A DNA stretch of 64,000 nucleotides from an uncultured Clostridia bacterium (GCA_937895705.1 CALBKM010000011.1:42683-106682); one strand, 5' to 3'. Shown: positions 42,353 to 52,030, numbered from the stretch's first letter. Program-made: numbers and translations. Notes: generated from the letters alone by a model not told the origin.

Positions 42353-43741
42353 ATGGAAAAGACAATGGATAAGATTATCGCTCTTGCAAAGTCCAGAGGT
42401 TTTGTGTATCCGGGTTCCGAGATTTACGGCGGCCTTGCAAATACCTGGGATTACGGTAATCTTGGTGTTGAGCTGAAGAACAACGTAAAGAAGGCTTGGT
42501 GGAAGAAGTTCGTTCAGGAAAATCCGTACAACGTAGGTGTTGACTGTGCAATCCTGATGAACCCGCAGACCTGGGTAGCTTCCGGTCACTTGGGCGGTTT
42601 CTCCGATCCGCTGATGGACTGTAAGGAGTGTAAGGAGCGTTTCCGCGCAGATAAGTTAATCGAGGATTACGCAGCTGAGAATAATATTACCTTCGACGGC
42701 GGAGTAGACGGCTGGAGCAACGAGCAGATGCAGGAGTACATTGCGGAGCACGGCATTTGCTGTCCGAGCTGCGGTAAGAAGAATTTTACCGATATTCGTC
42801 AGTTTAACCTGATGTTTAAGACCTTCCAGGGCGTTACCGAGGATGCAAGAAACACTGTTTACCTTCGTCCGGAGACCGCTCAGGGTATTTTCGTAAACTT
42901 TAAGAATGTACAGAGAACCTCCCGTAAGAAGATTCCGTTCGGTATCGGTCAGATCGGTAAGTCCTTCCGTAACGAGATTACGCCGGGTAACTTCACCTTC
43001 CGTACCAGAGAGTTCGAGCAGATGGAGCTGGAGTTCTTCTGTGAGCCGGGTACCGATATGGAGTGGTTCCACTACTGGAGACAGTTCTGTATCGATTGGT
43101 TAAAGTCCCTCGGTATGAAGGATGAGGAGATGCGTGCACGTGACCATTCTCCGGAGGAGCTTTGCTTCTATAGTAAGGGTACCACCGATATCGAGTTCCT
43201 GTTCCCGTTCGGATGGGGCGAGCTCTGGGGTATCGCTGACAGAACCGACTACGACCTGACCCAGCATCAGGATGTTTCCAAGCAGGATATGTCTTACTTT
43301 GATGATGAGAAGGGCGAGCGTTATATTCCGTACGTGGTTGAGCCGTCTCTCGGCGCAGACCGTGTAACCTTAGCATTCCTTTGCGCAGCATACGATGAGG
43401 AAGAAATCGGTGAGGGCGATGTAAGAACCGTGCTTCACTTCCATCCGGCACTTGCTCCGGTAAAGGTAGGTATCCTTCCGCTTTCCAAGAAGCTGAACGA
43501 GGGTGCCGAGAAGATTTATGCTGAACTTTCCAAGTACTACAACTGTGAGTACGATGACAGAGGTGCCATCGGTAAGCGTTACAGAAGACAGGACGAAATC
43601 GGTACTCCGTTCTGCGTAACCTACGATTTTGATTCCGAGACCGACGGTTGTGTTACCGTGCGTGACCGTGACACCATGGAGCAGGAGCGCGTAAAGATTT
43701 CCGATTTGAAGGCTTACTTCGAGGAGAAGTTGTACTTCTAA
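42353..43741 (+). CDS. glyS: Glycyl-tRNA synthetase (single-chain, class II)
   Basis: A 462-residue homodimer-type enzyme charging tRNA-Gly. ATG 42353 is chosen for AAGGAGGACATG upstream; an in-frame ATG at 42320 precedes that site. Class II motifs are visible: GLANTWDYGNLGVELK at the N-terminus, YLRPETAQGIFVNFK, FRNEITPGNFTFRTREFEQ (motif 2) and EPSLGADRVTLAFL (motif 3). The anticodon-binding domain occupies the last 100 residues. Codons are strongly biased, as in highly expressed genes here. Expression is probably not T-box controlled. Confidence 0.96.
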   Translation: MEKTMDKIIALAKSRGFVYPGSEIYGGLANTWDYGNLGVELKNNVKKAWWKKFVQENPYNVGVDCAILMNPQTWVASGHLGGFSDPLMDCKECKERFRADKLIEDYAAENNITFDGGVDGWSNEQMQEYIAEHGICCPSCGKKNFTDIRQFNLMFKTFQGVTEDARNTVYLRPETAQGIFVNFKNVQRTSRKKIPFGIGQIGKSFRNEITPGNFTFRTREFEQMELEFFCEPGTDMEWFHYWRQFCIDWLKSLGMKDEEMRARDHSPEELCFYSKGTTDIEFLFPFGWGELWGIADRTDYDLTQHQDVSKQDMSYFDDEKGERYIPYVVEPSLGADRVTLAFLCAAYDEEEIGEGDVRTVLHFHPALAPVKVGILPLSKKLNEGAEKIYAELSKYYNCEYDDRGAIGKRYRRQDEIGTPFCVTYDFDSETDGCVTVRDRDTMEQERVKISDLKAYFEEKLYF

Positions 43742-43837
43742 GAGACTGATGCACACATCGATTCTATCGGAATTTAACAGCGTTTGTGAAATTTTATACT
43801 TTTTTTGAAAAAAGTTGTTTTCAGAACGCGAACAATG

Positions 43838-43846
43838 TGGTATAAT
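43838..43846 (+). promoter_or_regulatory. ppdK extended -10 promoter
   Basis: TGGTATAAT gives a consensus extended -10; the -35 region is poor (TTTTCA at 43818-43823, 17-base spacer). Confidence 0.75.
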
Positions 43847-43910
43847 CACCATTAGTGACTGTTTTTAGTCAAATGAAAGATTATAAATTAATCACAGGAG
43901 GAAATTTACA

Positions 43911-46538
43911 ATGGCAAAGAAATGGGTATACCTTTTCAAAGAAGGCGATGCTAGCATGCGTAACCTTCTCGGTGGTAAGGGTGCTAACCTTGCCGAGATG
44001 ACCAGCTTAGGTCTTCCGGTACCGCAGGGCTTCACGATTACGACGGAAGCTTGTACACAGTATTACGAGGACGGCAGAGAGATTAATGCCGAGATTCAGG
44101 AGCAGATTAACGAATACATCGGTAAGATGGAAGAGATTACCGGTAAGAAGTTCGGTGATTTAGAGAATCCGTTACTTGTATCCGTACGTTCCGGTGCAAG
44201 AGCATCCATGCCGGGTATGATGGACACCATCTTAAACCTTGGTTTGAACGAAGACGTTGTTAACGTAATCGCAAAGAAGTCCGGTAACCCGCGTTGGGCT
44301 TGGGACTGCTACAGAAGATTCATCCAGATGTACTCTGACGTAGTTATGGAAGTTGGTAAGAAGTACTTCGAGGAATTAATCGATAAGATGAAGGAAGAGA
44401 AGGGTGTTACCTTCGACGTTGATCTTACCGCTGACGATCTTAAGGAGCTTGCTCATCAGTTCAAGGCTGAGTACAAGGCTAAGATCGGTTCCGATTTCCC
44501 GGATGACGCTAAGGAGCAGTTAATGGGCGCAGTTAAGGCTGTATTCCGTTCCTGGGACAACCCGCGTGCAAACGTATACCGTCGTGACAACGATATCCCG
44601 TACAGCTGGGGTACCGCTGTAAACGTACAGTCCATGGCATTCGGTAACATGGGTGATGACTGTGGTACCGGTGTTGCATTTACCCGTGACCCTGCAACCG
44701 GTGAGAAGAAGCTCATGGGTGAGTTCCTCATCAACGCACAGGGCGAGGACGTAGTAGCAGGCGTTCGTACTCCGATGCCGATCGCAAAGATGGCAGAAGA
44801 GTTCCCGGAAGCTTTCGCTGAGTTCCAGAAGGTTTGTGAGACCCTCGAGAAGCACTACAGAGATATGCAGGATATGGAGTTCACTGTTGAGAACAGAAAG
44901 CTCTATATGCTCCAGACCAGAAATGGTAAGAGAACCGCACAGGCAGCATTAAAGATTGCTTGTGATTTAGTAGATGAAGGTATGAGAACCGAGGAAGAGG
45001 CAGTTGCTATGATCGACCCTCGTAACCTCGATACCCTCCTTCACCCGCAGTTCGATGCTAAGGCATTAAAGTCCACCGAGCCGATCGCTAAGGCACTTGG
45101 CGCATCCCCGGGAGCAGCTTGCGGTAAGATCGTATTCACCGCTGACGACGCTGTAGAATGGGCTGCAAAGGGCGAGAAGGTTGTTCTCGTTCGTCTTGAG
45201 ACCTCTCCGGAAGATATTACCGGTATGAAGGCTGCTCAGGGTATTTTAACCGTTCGTGGTGGTATGACCTCTCACGCAGCAGTAGTTGCTCGTGGTATGG
45301 GTACCTGCTGTGTATCCGGTTGTGGCGACATCAACATGGACGAAGAAAACAAGAAGTTCACGCTTGCTGGTAAGGAATACCACGAGGGCGATTGCATCTC
45401 CCTTGACGGTTCTACCGGTAAGATTTACGATGGTCTTATCCCGACCGTAGACGCTTCCATCGCCGGTGAGTTCGGTAGAATCATGGCATGGGCAGACAAG
45501 TTCCGTACCTTAAAGGTTCGTACCAATGCAGATACTCCGGCTGACGCTAAGAAGGCTCGTGAGCTTGGTGCAGAGGGTATCGGTCTTTGCCGTACCGAGC
45601 ATATGTTCTTCGAGGAAGACAGAATTGCAGCATTCCGTGAGATGATCTGTTCTGATACCGTAGAAGAGAGAGAAGCAGCTCTTGAGAAGATTCTTCCGTA
45701 TCAGCAGGGCGACTTCGAGGCTCTTTACGAGGCTCTTGAGGGCAACCCGGTAACCATCCGTTTCTTGGATCCGCCGCTTCATGAGTTCGTTCCGACCGAA
45801 GAAGCTGACATCGAGAAGCTTGCAAAGGCTCAGGGTAAGTCTGTTGAGGCTATCAAGGCTATCATCGCATCTCTTCATGAGTTCAACCCGATGATGGGTC
45901 ACAGAGGATGCCGTCTTGCAGTTACCTATCCGGAAATTGCAAAGATGCAGACCAAGGCTGTTATCCGTGCAGCTATCAACGTTCAGAAGAAGCACTCCGA
46001 TTGGACCGTTAAGCCGGAAATCATGATTCCGCTTGTATGTGAAATCAAGGAGTTAAAGGTTGTTAAGAAGATGGTAGTTGATACCGCTGATGCTGAAATC
46101 GCAGCAGCTGGTGTTGACCTTAAGTACGAAGTAGGTACCATGATCGAGATCCCGCGTGCAGCTCTTACCGCTGACGACATCGCGAAGGAAGCTGATTTCT
46201 TCTGCTTCGGTACCAACGACTTAACCCAGATGACCTACGGTTTCTCCCGTGACGACGCCGGTAAGTTCTTAGACGCATACTACGACAGCAAGATCTTCGA
46301 GAACGATCCGTTCGCAAAGCTTGACCAGACCGGTGTTGGTAAGCTTATGGAAATGTCCATTAAGCTCGGTAAGCCGGTTAACCCGAGCCTCCACATCGGT
46401 ATCTGTGGTGAGCACGGTGGTGACCCGACCTCCGTTGAGTTCTGCCACAAGATCGGACTTGATTATGTATCTTGTTCTCCGTTCCGTGTGCCGATCGCTA
46501 GACTTGCTGCTGCACAGGCTGCTATTAATAATAAGTAG
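43911..46538 (+). CDS. ppdK: Pyruvate, phosphate dikinase
   Basis: An 875-residue enzyme that interconverts pyruvate, ATP and phosphate with PEP, AMP and pyrophosphate. The N-terminal ATP-grasp domain (LGGKGANLAEM, VRSGARASMPGMMDT), central swivel domain with phospho-His455 (GGMTSHAAVVARG) and C-terminal PEP barrel (MGHRGCRLAVTYPE, FGTNDLTQMTYGFSRDD, ICGEHGGD) are all complete. GGAGGAAA precedes the ATG. Codon bias is extreme, as expected of a highly expressed glycolytic enzyme. Together with pyk it suggests reversible pyrophosphate-linked glycolysis. Confidence 0.98.
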   Translation: MAKKWVYLFKEGDASMRNLLGGKGANLAEMTSLGLPVPQGFTITTEACTQYYEDGREINAEIQEQINEYIGKMEEITGKKFGDLENPLLVSVRSGARASMPGMMDTILNLGLNEDVVNVIAKKSGNPRWAWDCYRRFIQMYSDVVMEVGKKYFEELIDKMKEEKGVTFDVDLTADDLKELAHQFKAEYKAKIGSDFPDDAKEQLMGAVKAVFRSWDNPRANVYRRDNDIPYSWGTAVNVQSMAFGNMGDDCGTGVAFTRDPATGEKKLMGEFLINAQGEDVVAGVRTPMPIAKMAEEFPEAFAEFQKVCETLEKHYRDMQDMEFTVENRKLYMLQTRNGKRTAQAALKIACDLVDEGMRTEEEAVAMIDPRNLDTLLHPQFDAKALKSTEPIAKALGASPGAACGKIVFTADDAVEWAAKGEKVVLVRLETSPEDITGMKAAQGILTVRGGMTSHAAVVARGMGTCCVSGCGDINMDEENKKFTLAGKEYHEGDCISLDGSTGKIYDGLIPTVDASIAGEFGRIMAWADKFRTLKVRTNADTPADAKKARELGAEGIGLCRTEHMFFEEDRIAAFREMICSDTVEEREAALEKILPYQQGDFEALYEALEGNPVTIRFLDPPLHEFVPTEEADIEKLAKAQGKSVEAIKAIIASLHEFNPMMGHRGCRLAVTYPEIAKMQTKAVIRAAINVQKKHSDWTVKPEIMIPLVCEIKELKVVKKMVVDTADAEIAAAGVDLKYEVGTMIEIPRAALTADDIAKEADFFCFGTNDLTQMTYGFSRDDAGKFLDAYYDSKIFENDPFAKLDQTGVGKLMEMSIKLGKPVNPSLHIGICGEHGGDPTSVEFCHKIGLDYVSCSPFRVPIARLAAAQAAINNK

Positions 46539-46581
46539 AGCTATCGCTTAACTAAAGGTTAAGGAAAATCAATAAAAACAA

Positions 46582-46685
46582 CAAAACGCTTCAGAATCTG
46601 TAAAGGTTCTGAGGCGTTTTTTGCGTGGTGGGGAAAGTGGGAGAAAGGCATGTGAAGGATGGGAAAGGGGCGAAAAAGCAATCGG
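46582..46685 (+). repeat. Terminator-bearing direct repeat, copy A
   Basis: The first 40 bases are the ppdK terminator (AAAACGCTTCAGAA pairs with TTCTGAGGCGTTTT). The following 64 bases include GCGTGGTGGGGAAAGTGG and end in AAAAAGCAATCGG. The same 104-base block occurs at 49994-50097 with about 10 mismatches by eye, so the two copies exactly bracket the calcineurin-NTPase gene and its promoter. Confidence 0.88.
46583..46623 (+). terminator. ppdK terminator
   Basis: A 14-bp stem with one mismatch-type pair, a 10-base loop TCTGTAAAGG and a T-rich end. Confidence 0.9.
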
Positions 46686-46702
46686 GAGGATGAGAATAAA
46701 TA

Positions 46703-46731
46703 TTGACGATATAGTTTCTTTGCGATAAACT
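46703..46731 (+). promoter_or_regulatory. Promoter of the calcineurin-NTPase gene
   Basis: TTGACG at 46703-46708, 17-base spacer, TAAACT at 46726-46731. The same boxes and a similar spacer (GTTTCTTTG) occur upstream of the ABC-3C operon. The predicted leader is about 130 nt, with nothing recognisable in it. Confidence 0.7.
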
Positions 46732-46867
46732 ATAAATGATAGGCAGTGTTTTAATATGAGTGATGTGTTGATTAATAGTGAACAACAGTGCTTATGGTGA
46801 AATATAAGTAGTATTCTTATGAAAAGAACTATCATGAGATTTAAATACATATGAGGAGGAAGAAACA

Positions 46868-49800
46868 ATGGGGTTATCAATTATTCATTTCTCAGATATA
46901 CATATAAAAGATGAGTATGATGCGTTGTTTTCCAAAAAGGATGAACTTATTAATGCATGTGCAAATACTGTGTCCAATAAGGATTCAGTAGCAATTGTTG
47001 TTTCTGGTGATATTGCTTTTTCGGGACAAAAATCACAATATGCATTGGCGAAAGAATTGTTTGATGAGCTAGCAACTAGCCTTTCTAAAAAGGGTGTACA
47101 AAATATTGATAAGGTATATGTCCCGGGTAATCACGATTGTGATTTTGGAATAAAATCATCTGTTAGGGATATACTTATAGAAAGCATAAGTTGTGACAAA
47201 GTTGATGAAGAGATTTATCGTGAGTTGAATTCTGTACAGGAGAATTATTTTGATTTTACTAAAAACGATGGATATTCTGATGAGATGATACAGCTACATG
47301 AAATCATTTTTGATGGCCATAAGTATGGATTTCTTCTGATAAATACTGCGTGGATGTCACAATTACATGAGGTGTACGGAAAAATAGTGATTCCAAAATC
47401 CTTTTTGAAAGAAGTTAACATATCGGAATATGAGATTCTATTTGGTATTTATCATCATCCTAGTAATTGGTTAAATGATGCGTGTAGAAATGATTTTCTT
47501 GAATACATTAATAGTGTCTGTGATATTATTTTAGTTGGTCATGAACACCACCGTTCTGAATATGAAATGGTGTCAACGGAATCCTCTGTGTGCTTTTATA
47601 AAGCTAAAGAATTACAGAATAGTGATAGTTCAGAGGATAGTGGCTTTAGTATTTTGACATTCGATAATGCTTTAACCTCAATTATATGTACGGAGTTTAA
47701 TTGGGATGGAAGCACCTATGCTAGTTCAACAAAAATGAATGAATTTAGTAAAAATAAAGTAATTGAAAAACAGAGTTTTGTACCAAGTAAAGTGTTTAGA
47801 GATTGGTTATTAGACGTTGGATTTGTTATTAACCATTTTGCTAAGGAGAATGTTTCGCTTAGGGATGTGTTTGTATGGCCTGATATGATGAAAAGAATTC
47901 ACCATAGTGATAAAAAGCAAAGTGTTAAGATGAAAAATGGGGTCTTAGAGGAATTAAGCGAAAATCCAATTAGCATTGTTTTTGGGCAGTCGTTATCAGG
48001 TAAAACCTCAGTAGCTAAGATGATGTATATGACGTGGGTAGATGCAGGCAAGGTTTGCGTATATCTAACTGGAAATGATTTTAAAACTTCTGAGCGTTCT
48101 GGGGTAGTTAAGGCTATTGAAAGGAGTTTTGAAGAACAGTATTCGAGAGATCTTTTAGACATATATCGTAATCTGCCAAAAGAACAGAAAGTAGTTATTG
48201 TTGATGAATTTGATGCCATTCTGATGGTGGGTAATCGAAGAAGTGAAATTGTTGATGTTCTATCGGACCTTTTTGCAAATGTTTTAATTGTTGTGTCATC
48301 AGAAGTTGAGATGGCAAGTTTTATGATGGCAGATTCTATTACTAAATTGGATAATATTTTGTCTTACGAGATTCGTCCGTTTGGTAATTCAAAGAGAAAA
48401 GAGTTAGTATCAAAGTGGTATTATCTTGCGGCGTTTGATAAAACAGAAGAGGAACTTGAACTGAAAATTGATAATGGGATAGAATTGATAAATAAGTTTC
48501 TAGGCAATGGAGCTGGGTTTGTGCCAGCCTATCCTATATATCTTATAAATGCATTGCAGAATATGGATGCCACCATTACAAACAATGCAAGCAGATATGG
48601 ATTCCTATACGAGACAATGATTCAGAAAAGTTTGACCAAGGTATCAGATGAGTATAGGGATAGTGGTTCCTATAATATTGATGTTGCGCTAATTTCAACA
48701 GTAGCATTTAATATGCTTGAGAAGAGACAGTCGTTTATTTTGATAGAAGAGATGGAAAGCATAACAGAGATGTTCAATCGAAAGATGAAGCTAAAGATTT
48801 CAACCTCTTCTTTGTTAGAACGAATGAAGAAAGCAGATGTGATTGTTGAGGATTATGCTGAGGGGACTGAAGCGTATAGGTTTAGATATCCTTATATTTT
48901 CTATTTTTTTGCAGGACGATATATTGCATATAATATACAAGATAGCAATGTAAAGAATATGATTGATCTGATGAGTGGCAAGCTCTATATCGAAGCATAT
49001 GGCAATATAATGATTTTTGTATGTCATTTTGCAAACAATACAGAGGTTATTGAAACTATTCTATTGAACGCATATGATACATTGGGGAAATATCCCGAAT
49101 TTGATTACTACGAGAAGTATCCGGACGAATACGGAATAGAAGAAACGCTTGCTTTGTTAAAACGAGACACTGCGGGAACTAATGGAGATGTAAGGGAAAA
49201 CAAAAATCGAAGGTTAGAGCACCTTGATGATATGGGATTGAATGATGGTTCTGTATCTCAAACTGGTTATGAAATTAGTGATGTTGGTGAAGAAGCTTCA
49301 GAATTGGAGAAAGATATGGCTTCCATTTCTGCCGCATTAAAAACAATGGATGTGTTAGGTCAAATAATTCAGAACTATCCTGGTGGTATTGATGGCGAAT
49401 TAAAGACAGACATTATCAAAGAGATATACGGGCTTGGAATGCGATCTGTTGAAGCTATTTCGGAAAATATGAATGGTCTCAGAGATGAATTGGCTCATTT
49501 TGTATTTGAAAGAGCGCAGCATGAAAAAAAGACCATTGCTATGTCAGAATGTGTACAGATTGCAATAAAGATTTCTAATATGTTAACTTTTGGTATGGTG
49601 AGAGGAATGGTAAGTAAAATTGCTATATCCATAAATAGTAAACATTTAGGCGTGGCGGCAAAAGAAGCTTTAGAGGCAGAAGATTCTGTTTTTGCCAAGC
49701 TGGTTTTAGTTGATCTGTACTTGAATTGTTTTAAACAAGTGTCATATGATTTTGTCGATAAGATAAAGAAAAGCATCGAAACAGAGAAAACAACATCAGC

Positions 49801-49948
49801 ATTAATTGCGTCAGGAGTATTACAAGAAATTGTAGTTAACTATTTAGACTATAACAAGTGTGATTTTAGGTTGAGACAGCGATTATGTGATTTGTTTAAG
49901 CTATCGGATAAGCACAAAAGGCCGATGATTGAATCAAAGCCAGTTTAG
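46868..49948 (+). CDS. Calcineurin-like phosphoesterase fused to a STAND/NACHT-like NTPase (probable defence protein)
   Basis: A 1026-residue cytosolic protein. Residues 1-260 form a metallophosphoesterase: FSDIHI (Asp10, His12), VSGDIAFSG (Asp48), VPGNHD (Asn88-His89), YHHP and VGHEHH. A P-loop NTPase follows, with Walker A GQSLSGKTS (Lys379) and Walker B KVVIVDEFDA near residue 445. Further on, RPFGNSKRKELVSKWY resembles the sensor region of STAND/NACHT ATPases. The last 500 residues are helical and may be the sensor. AGGAGGAAG precedes ATG 46868. Codons are AT-rich, unlike neighbouring ppdK. Calcineurin-type effector domains coupled to STAND NTPases are described in bacterial conflict systems; activity here is inferred. 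Confidence 0.78.
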   Translation: MGLSIIHFSDIHIKDEYDALFSKKDELINACANTVSNKDSVAIVVSGDIAFSGQKSQYALAKELFDELATSLSKKGVQNIDKVYVPGNHDCDFGIKSSVRDILIESISCDKVDEEIYRELNSVQENYFDFTKNDGYSDEMIQLHEIIFDGHKYGFLLINTAWMSQLHEVYGKIVIPKSFLKEVNISEYEILFGIYHHPSNWLNDACRNDFLEYINSVCDIILVGHEHHRSEYEMVSTESSVCFYKAKELQNSDSSEDSGFSILTFDNALTSIICTEFNWDGSTYASSTKMNEFSKNKVIEKQSFVPSKVFRDWLLDVGFVINHFAKENVSLRDVFVWPDMMKRIHHSDKKQSVKMKNGVLEELSENPISIVFGQSLSGKTSVAKMMYMTWVDAGKVCVYLTGNDFKTSERSGVVKAIERSFEEQYSRDLLDIYRNLPKEQKVVIVDEFDAILMVGNRRSEIVDVLSDLFANVLIVVSSEVEMASFMMADSITKLDNILSYEIRPFGNSKRKELVSKWYYLAAFDKTEEELELKIDNGIELINKFLGNGAGFVPAYPIYLINALQNMDATITNNASRYGFLYETMIQKSLTKVSDEYRDSGSYNIDVALISTVAFNMLEKRQSFILIEEMESITEMFNRKMKLKISTSSLLERMKKADVIVEDYAEGTEAYRFRYPYIFYFFAGRYIAYNIQDSNVKNMIDLMSGKLYIEAYGNIMIFVCHFANNTEVIETILLNAYDTLGKYPEFDYYEKYPDEYGIEETLALLKRDTAGTNGDVRENKNRRLEHLDDMGLNDGSVSQTGYEISDVGEEASELEKDMASISAALKTMDVLGQIIQNYPGGIDGELKTDIIKEIYGLGMRSVEAISENMNGLRDELAHFVFERAQHEKKTIAMSECVQIAIKISNMLTFGMVRGMVSKIAISINSKHLGVAAKEALEAEDSVFAKLVLVDLYLNCFKQVSYDFVDKIKKSIETEKTTSALIASGVLQEIVVNYLDYNKCDFRLRQRLCDLFKLSDKHKRPMIESKPV

Positions 49949-49993
49949 CTTTTTGATTTCTTAGAGGATAATTTGGTATGAACTAAAAAGCAG

Positions 49994-50097
49994 CAAAATG
50001 CTTCAGAATCTGTAAAGGTTCTGAAGCGTTTTTTGCGTGGTGGGGAAAGTGGGAGAAAGGCATGCGGGGGATTGGAAGAGGAGGAAAAAGCAATCGG
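49994..50097 (+). repeat. Terminator-bearing direct repeat, copy B
   Basis: A second copy of the 104-base block at 46582, same length and orientation, with a terminator stem (AAAATGCTTCAGAA/TTCTGAAGCGTTTT) that serves the calcineurin-NTPase gene. Confidence 0.88.
49995..50034 (+). terminator. Terminator after the calcineurin-NTPase gene
   Basis: Stem with the same loop (TCTGTAAAGG) as the ppdK terminator and a six-T tail. Confidence 0.88.
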
Positions 50098-50159
50098 TTT
50101 TGACGAGAAAATATTAGGATGAGAAACCGTAGATTATTGTGTCGGAATTTGTATAGGTG

Positions 50160-50168
50160 TGGTATAAT
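50160..50168 (+). promoter_or_regulatory. Promoter of the kinase-Nmad3 operon
   Basis: TGGTATAAT, an extended -10 identical to that of ppdK; no good -35 is visible. Confidence 0.7.
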
Positions 50169-50216
50169 GAGAGCAGGTGAACTTGATTTCGCACAAATGA
50201 ATTCGGAGGGGAAGCA

Positions 50217-50732
50217 ATGAAGCAACTCATAGTTATAGTAGGGCCAAATGCCGTAGGGAAAAGCACAACCGCAGAGAAAATAGTAGAACTGTGTCCTCAA
50301 AGTGCATTTATAGATTCCGATTGGTGTAGAGTGATGAATCCTTTTCTGTTAACGGATGTTACGAAGGAAACGGTGATAGAAAATATGTATTCTCTATTGC
50401 GTAATTATTTGGTTTGCGAGGAGATAAGTACCGTTGTCTTTGTATATAGTTGGCATGGTGAAAGAAAAGAAATGTATGATAGAGTTATTAAACAGCTACG
50501 GGACAATGAAATAGAGTTTCAAGAAAATATTGTTATCCTAAAATGTTCTGTGGCTGAAAATAGGAGACGTGCTATTGCTGATAATAGAGATGCGGAGAGA
50601 GTGGAAAGAGGAATTAGAAATACATCCTCATTCTATGATAAATATGATTATCCATGTGTTGACACAACGGACATGACTGTTATGGAAGCCGTGGAACGGG
50701 TATGTGAAGTAACAAAATTGAAGTTGGGGTGA
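50217..50732 (+). CDS. P-loop kinase-like ATPase
   Basis: A 171-residue single-domain protein. Walker A is GPNAVGKST at residues 9-17; IDSDWCRV near residue 32 is the kinase-type acidic substrate region, and EIEFQENIVILKCSVAENRRR is a lid-like arginine-rich segment. The size and motifs fit the nucleotide/small-molecule kinase group of P-loop proteins. GGAGGGGAAGC precedes ATG 50217. It ends 4 bases before the Nmad3 gene, so the two are probably co-translated; this suggests it phosphorylates a nucleotide or modified base, which is an inference. Confidence 0.75.
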   Translation: MKQLIVIVGPNAVGKSTTAEKIVELCPQSAFIDSDWCRVMNPFLLTDVTKETVIENMYSLLRNYLVCEEISTVVFVYSWHGERKEMYDRVIKQLRDNEIEFQENIVILKCSVAENRRRAIADNRDAERVERGIRNTSSFYDKYDYPCVDTTDMTVMEAVERVCEVTKLKLG

Positions 50733-50736
50733 TATT

Positions 50737-51543
50737 ATGAAGGTTATTTTAAGCAGGAAGGGATTTGATTCTGCCAATGGAGGCATTGTTAGTCCCATAA
50801 TGGAAGATGGAACGTTAGTATCGTTTCCTATTCCGTCAAATGATAAGGATACATTTGACGATTTGGTATATTGTGACCAACCTTATTCCAAAATATTAGA
50901 AGATTTAAAGTATAAAGGAAGTCCTAATTGCCACATTGACCCGGATTTATCAATTGACAGAAGAAAAAACTCAATTGATGGTTGGTGCCCTATTTTTGGT
51001 CAGGTCAATTCTTCATCGGTTTATCTAATGAATAGCGTTGGTGTTGAAGCTGGGGATTTGTTTCTGTTTTTTGGGAACTATCATAAAGTCAAATTCGCAG
51101 ACGGGAAATATCAATACATAAAGAAAACAGGTGATTTTTACAGTGATAACGATTTGCAGCTGATTTGGGGATATATGCAAGTTGGAAAAATAATTACCGA
51201 TTCGGAAGAGCAAAGAAAGTATAGTTGGCATCCGCATTCCAACAGGGATATGGACAAAGTTCATTCCAATGTCATGTTTGTGGCGAGTGAAAAATTATCA
51301 TTTAATGAAAATATGCCAGGAGCAGGAGTGCTAACGTACAGAGAAGATAGAGTATTGACCGCTAAAAGCTGCAATAAAGCCACATGGATAAAGCGTTCCA
51401 TATATGATGTGGATGCTATTATCGGAAATAGAAAAAACGCTTCCAAAATTGATAATGGTATATACTACGCCGGTATTTGGCAAGAGTTGGGCTTGCGTGA
51501 AACTTTAGACTGTGAAGAATGGGCTAAGTCAATTGTTCAATAA
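50737..51543 (+). CDS. Nmad3 family putative nucleotide-modification protein
   Basis: A 268-residue protein. Its N-terminus MKVILSRKGFDSANGGIVSP and the later GWCPIFGQVNSSSVYL and LFLFFGNYHKVK segments match what I recall of Nmad3 (nucleotide modification associated domain 3), predicted from gene neighbourhoods to act in DNA base modification. The SP(I/L)-DGTL-S-PIP pattern near residue 20 is typical. It is coupled to the upstream kinase and its 3' end lies next to a NUDIX gene. No biochemical activity is established for the family as far as I know. Confidence 0.75.
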   Translation: MKVILSRKGFDSANGGIVSPIMEDGTLVSFPIPSNDKDTFDDLVYCDQPYSKILEDLKYKGSPNCHIDPDLSIDRRKNSIDGWCPIFGQVNSSSVYLMNSVGVEAGDLFLFFGNYHKVKFADGKYQYIKKTGDFYSDNDLQLIWGYMQVGKIITDSEEQRKYSWHPHSNRDMDKVHSNVMFVASEKLSFNENMPGAGVLTYREDRVLTAKSCNKATWIKRSIYDVDAIIGNRKNASKIDNGIYYAGIWQELGLRETLDCEEWAKSIVQ

Positions 51544-51571
51544 ATTCCAATCAGAGGAGGAAAACCCACTT

Positions 51572-52030
51572 ATGAACCAAGACTATATATTTAACATCCG
51601 CATTACCGGGATTCTGATTGAAGATAATCAGATATTGTTGGTTCAGCAAAAGCTGAGTGATAAGAGAAATTGGTCACTGCCTGGAGGACGGTTAGAGCGA
51701 GGTGAGACCATATCCCAAGGTCTGATTAGGGAAATGAAGGAAGAGACCGGGCTTGATGTGGAGATTGTTCGGATGTTGTATTTATGTGATGTTGAGGCAA
51801 GTTCCAATACCATTTTACATATCACATTTTTGCTTAGAAGATTGGGTGGAGAGATTGAATTGCCGACCAATGAGTTTGACGCAAATCCGATTCACGATGT
51901 GAAGTTTGTGCCTATTTTGGAATTGGACCAATATGGTTTCTCGGATAAGTTTATTCAAGTGTTGGAAAGTGGTTTTCCTGATGCAGGGAACTATGTGGGA
52001 GACAAGGTTAATATCGGGTTGGGGATATAG
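51572..52030 (+). CDS. NUDIX hydrolase
   Basis: A 152-residue NUDIX domain. The box runs GGRLERGETISQGLIREMKE and on through ETGL, with all catalytic glutamates. ATG 51572 follows AGAGGAGGAAAA; an in-frame ATG at 51512 would overlap the Nmad3 gene and lacks a binding site. It hydrolyses a nucleoside diphosphate linked to X; the substrate cannot be read from sequence. It directly follows the kinase-Nmad3 pair. Confidence 0.9.
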   Translation: MNQDYIFNIRITGILIEDNQILLVQQKLSDKRNWSLPGGRLERGETISQGLIREMKEETGLDVEIVRMLYLCDVEASSNTILHITFLLRRLGGEIELPTNEFDANPIHDVKFVPILELDQYGFSDKFIQVLESGFPDAGNYVGDKVNIGLGI

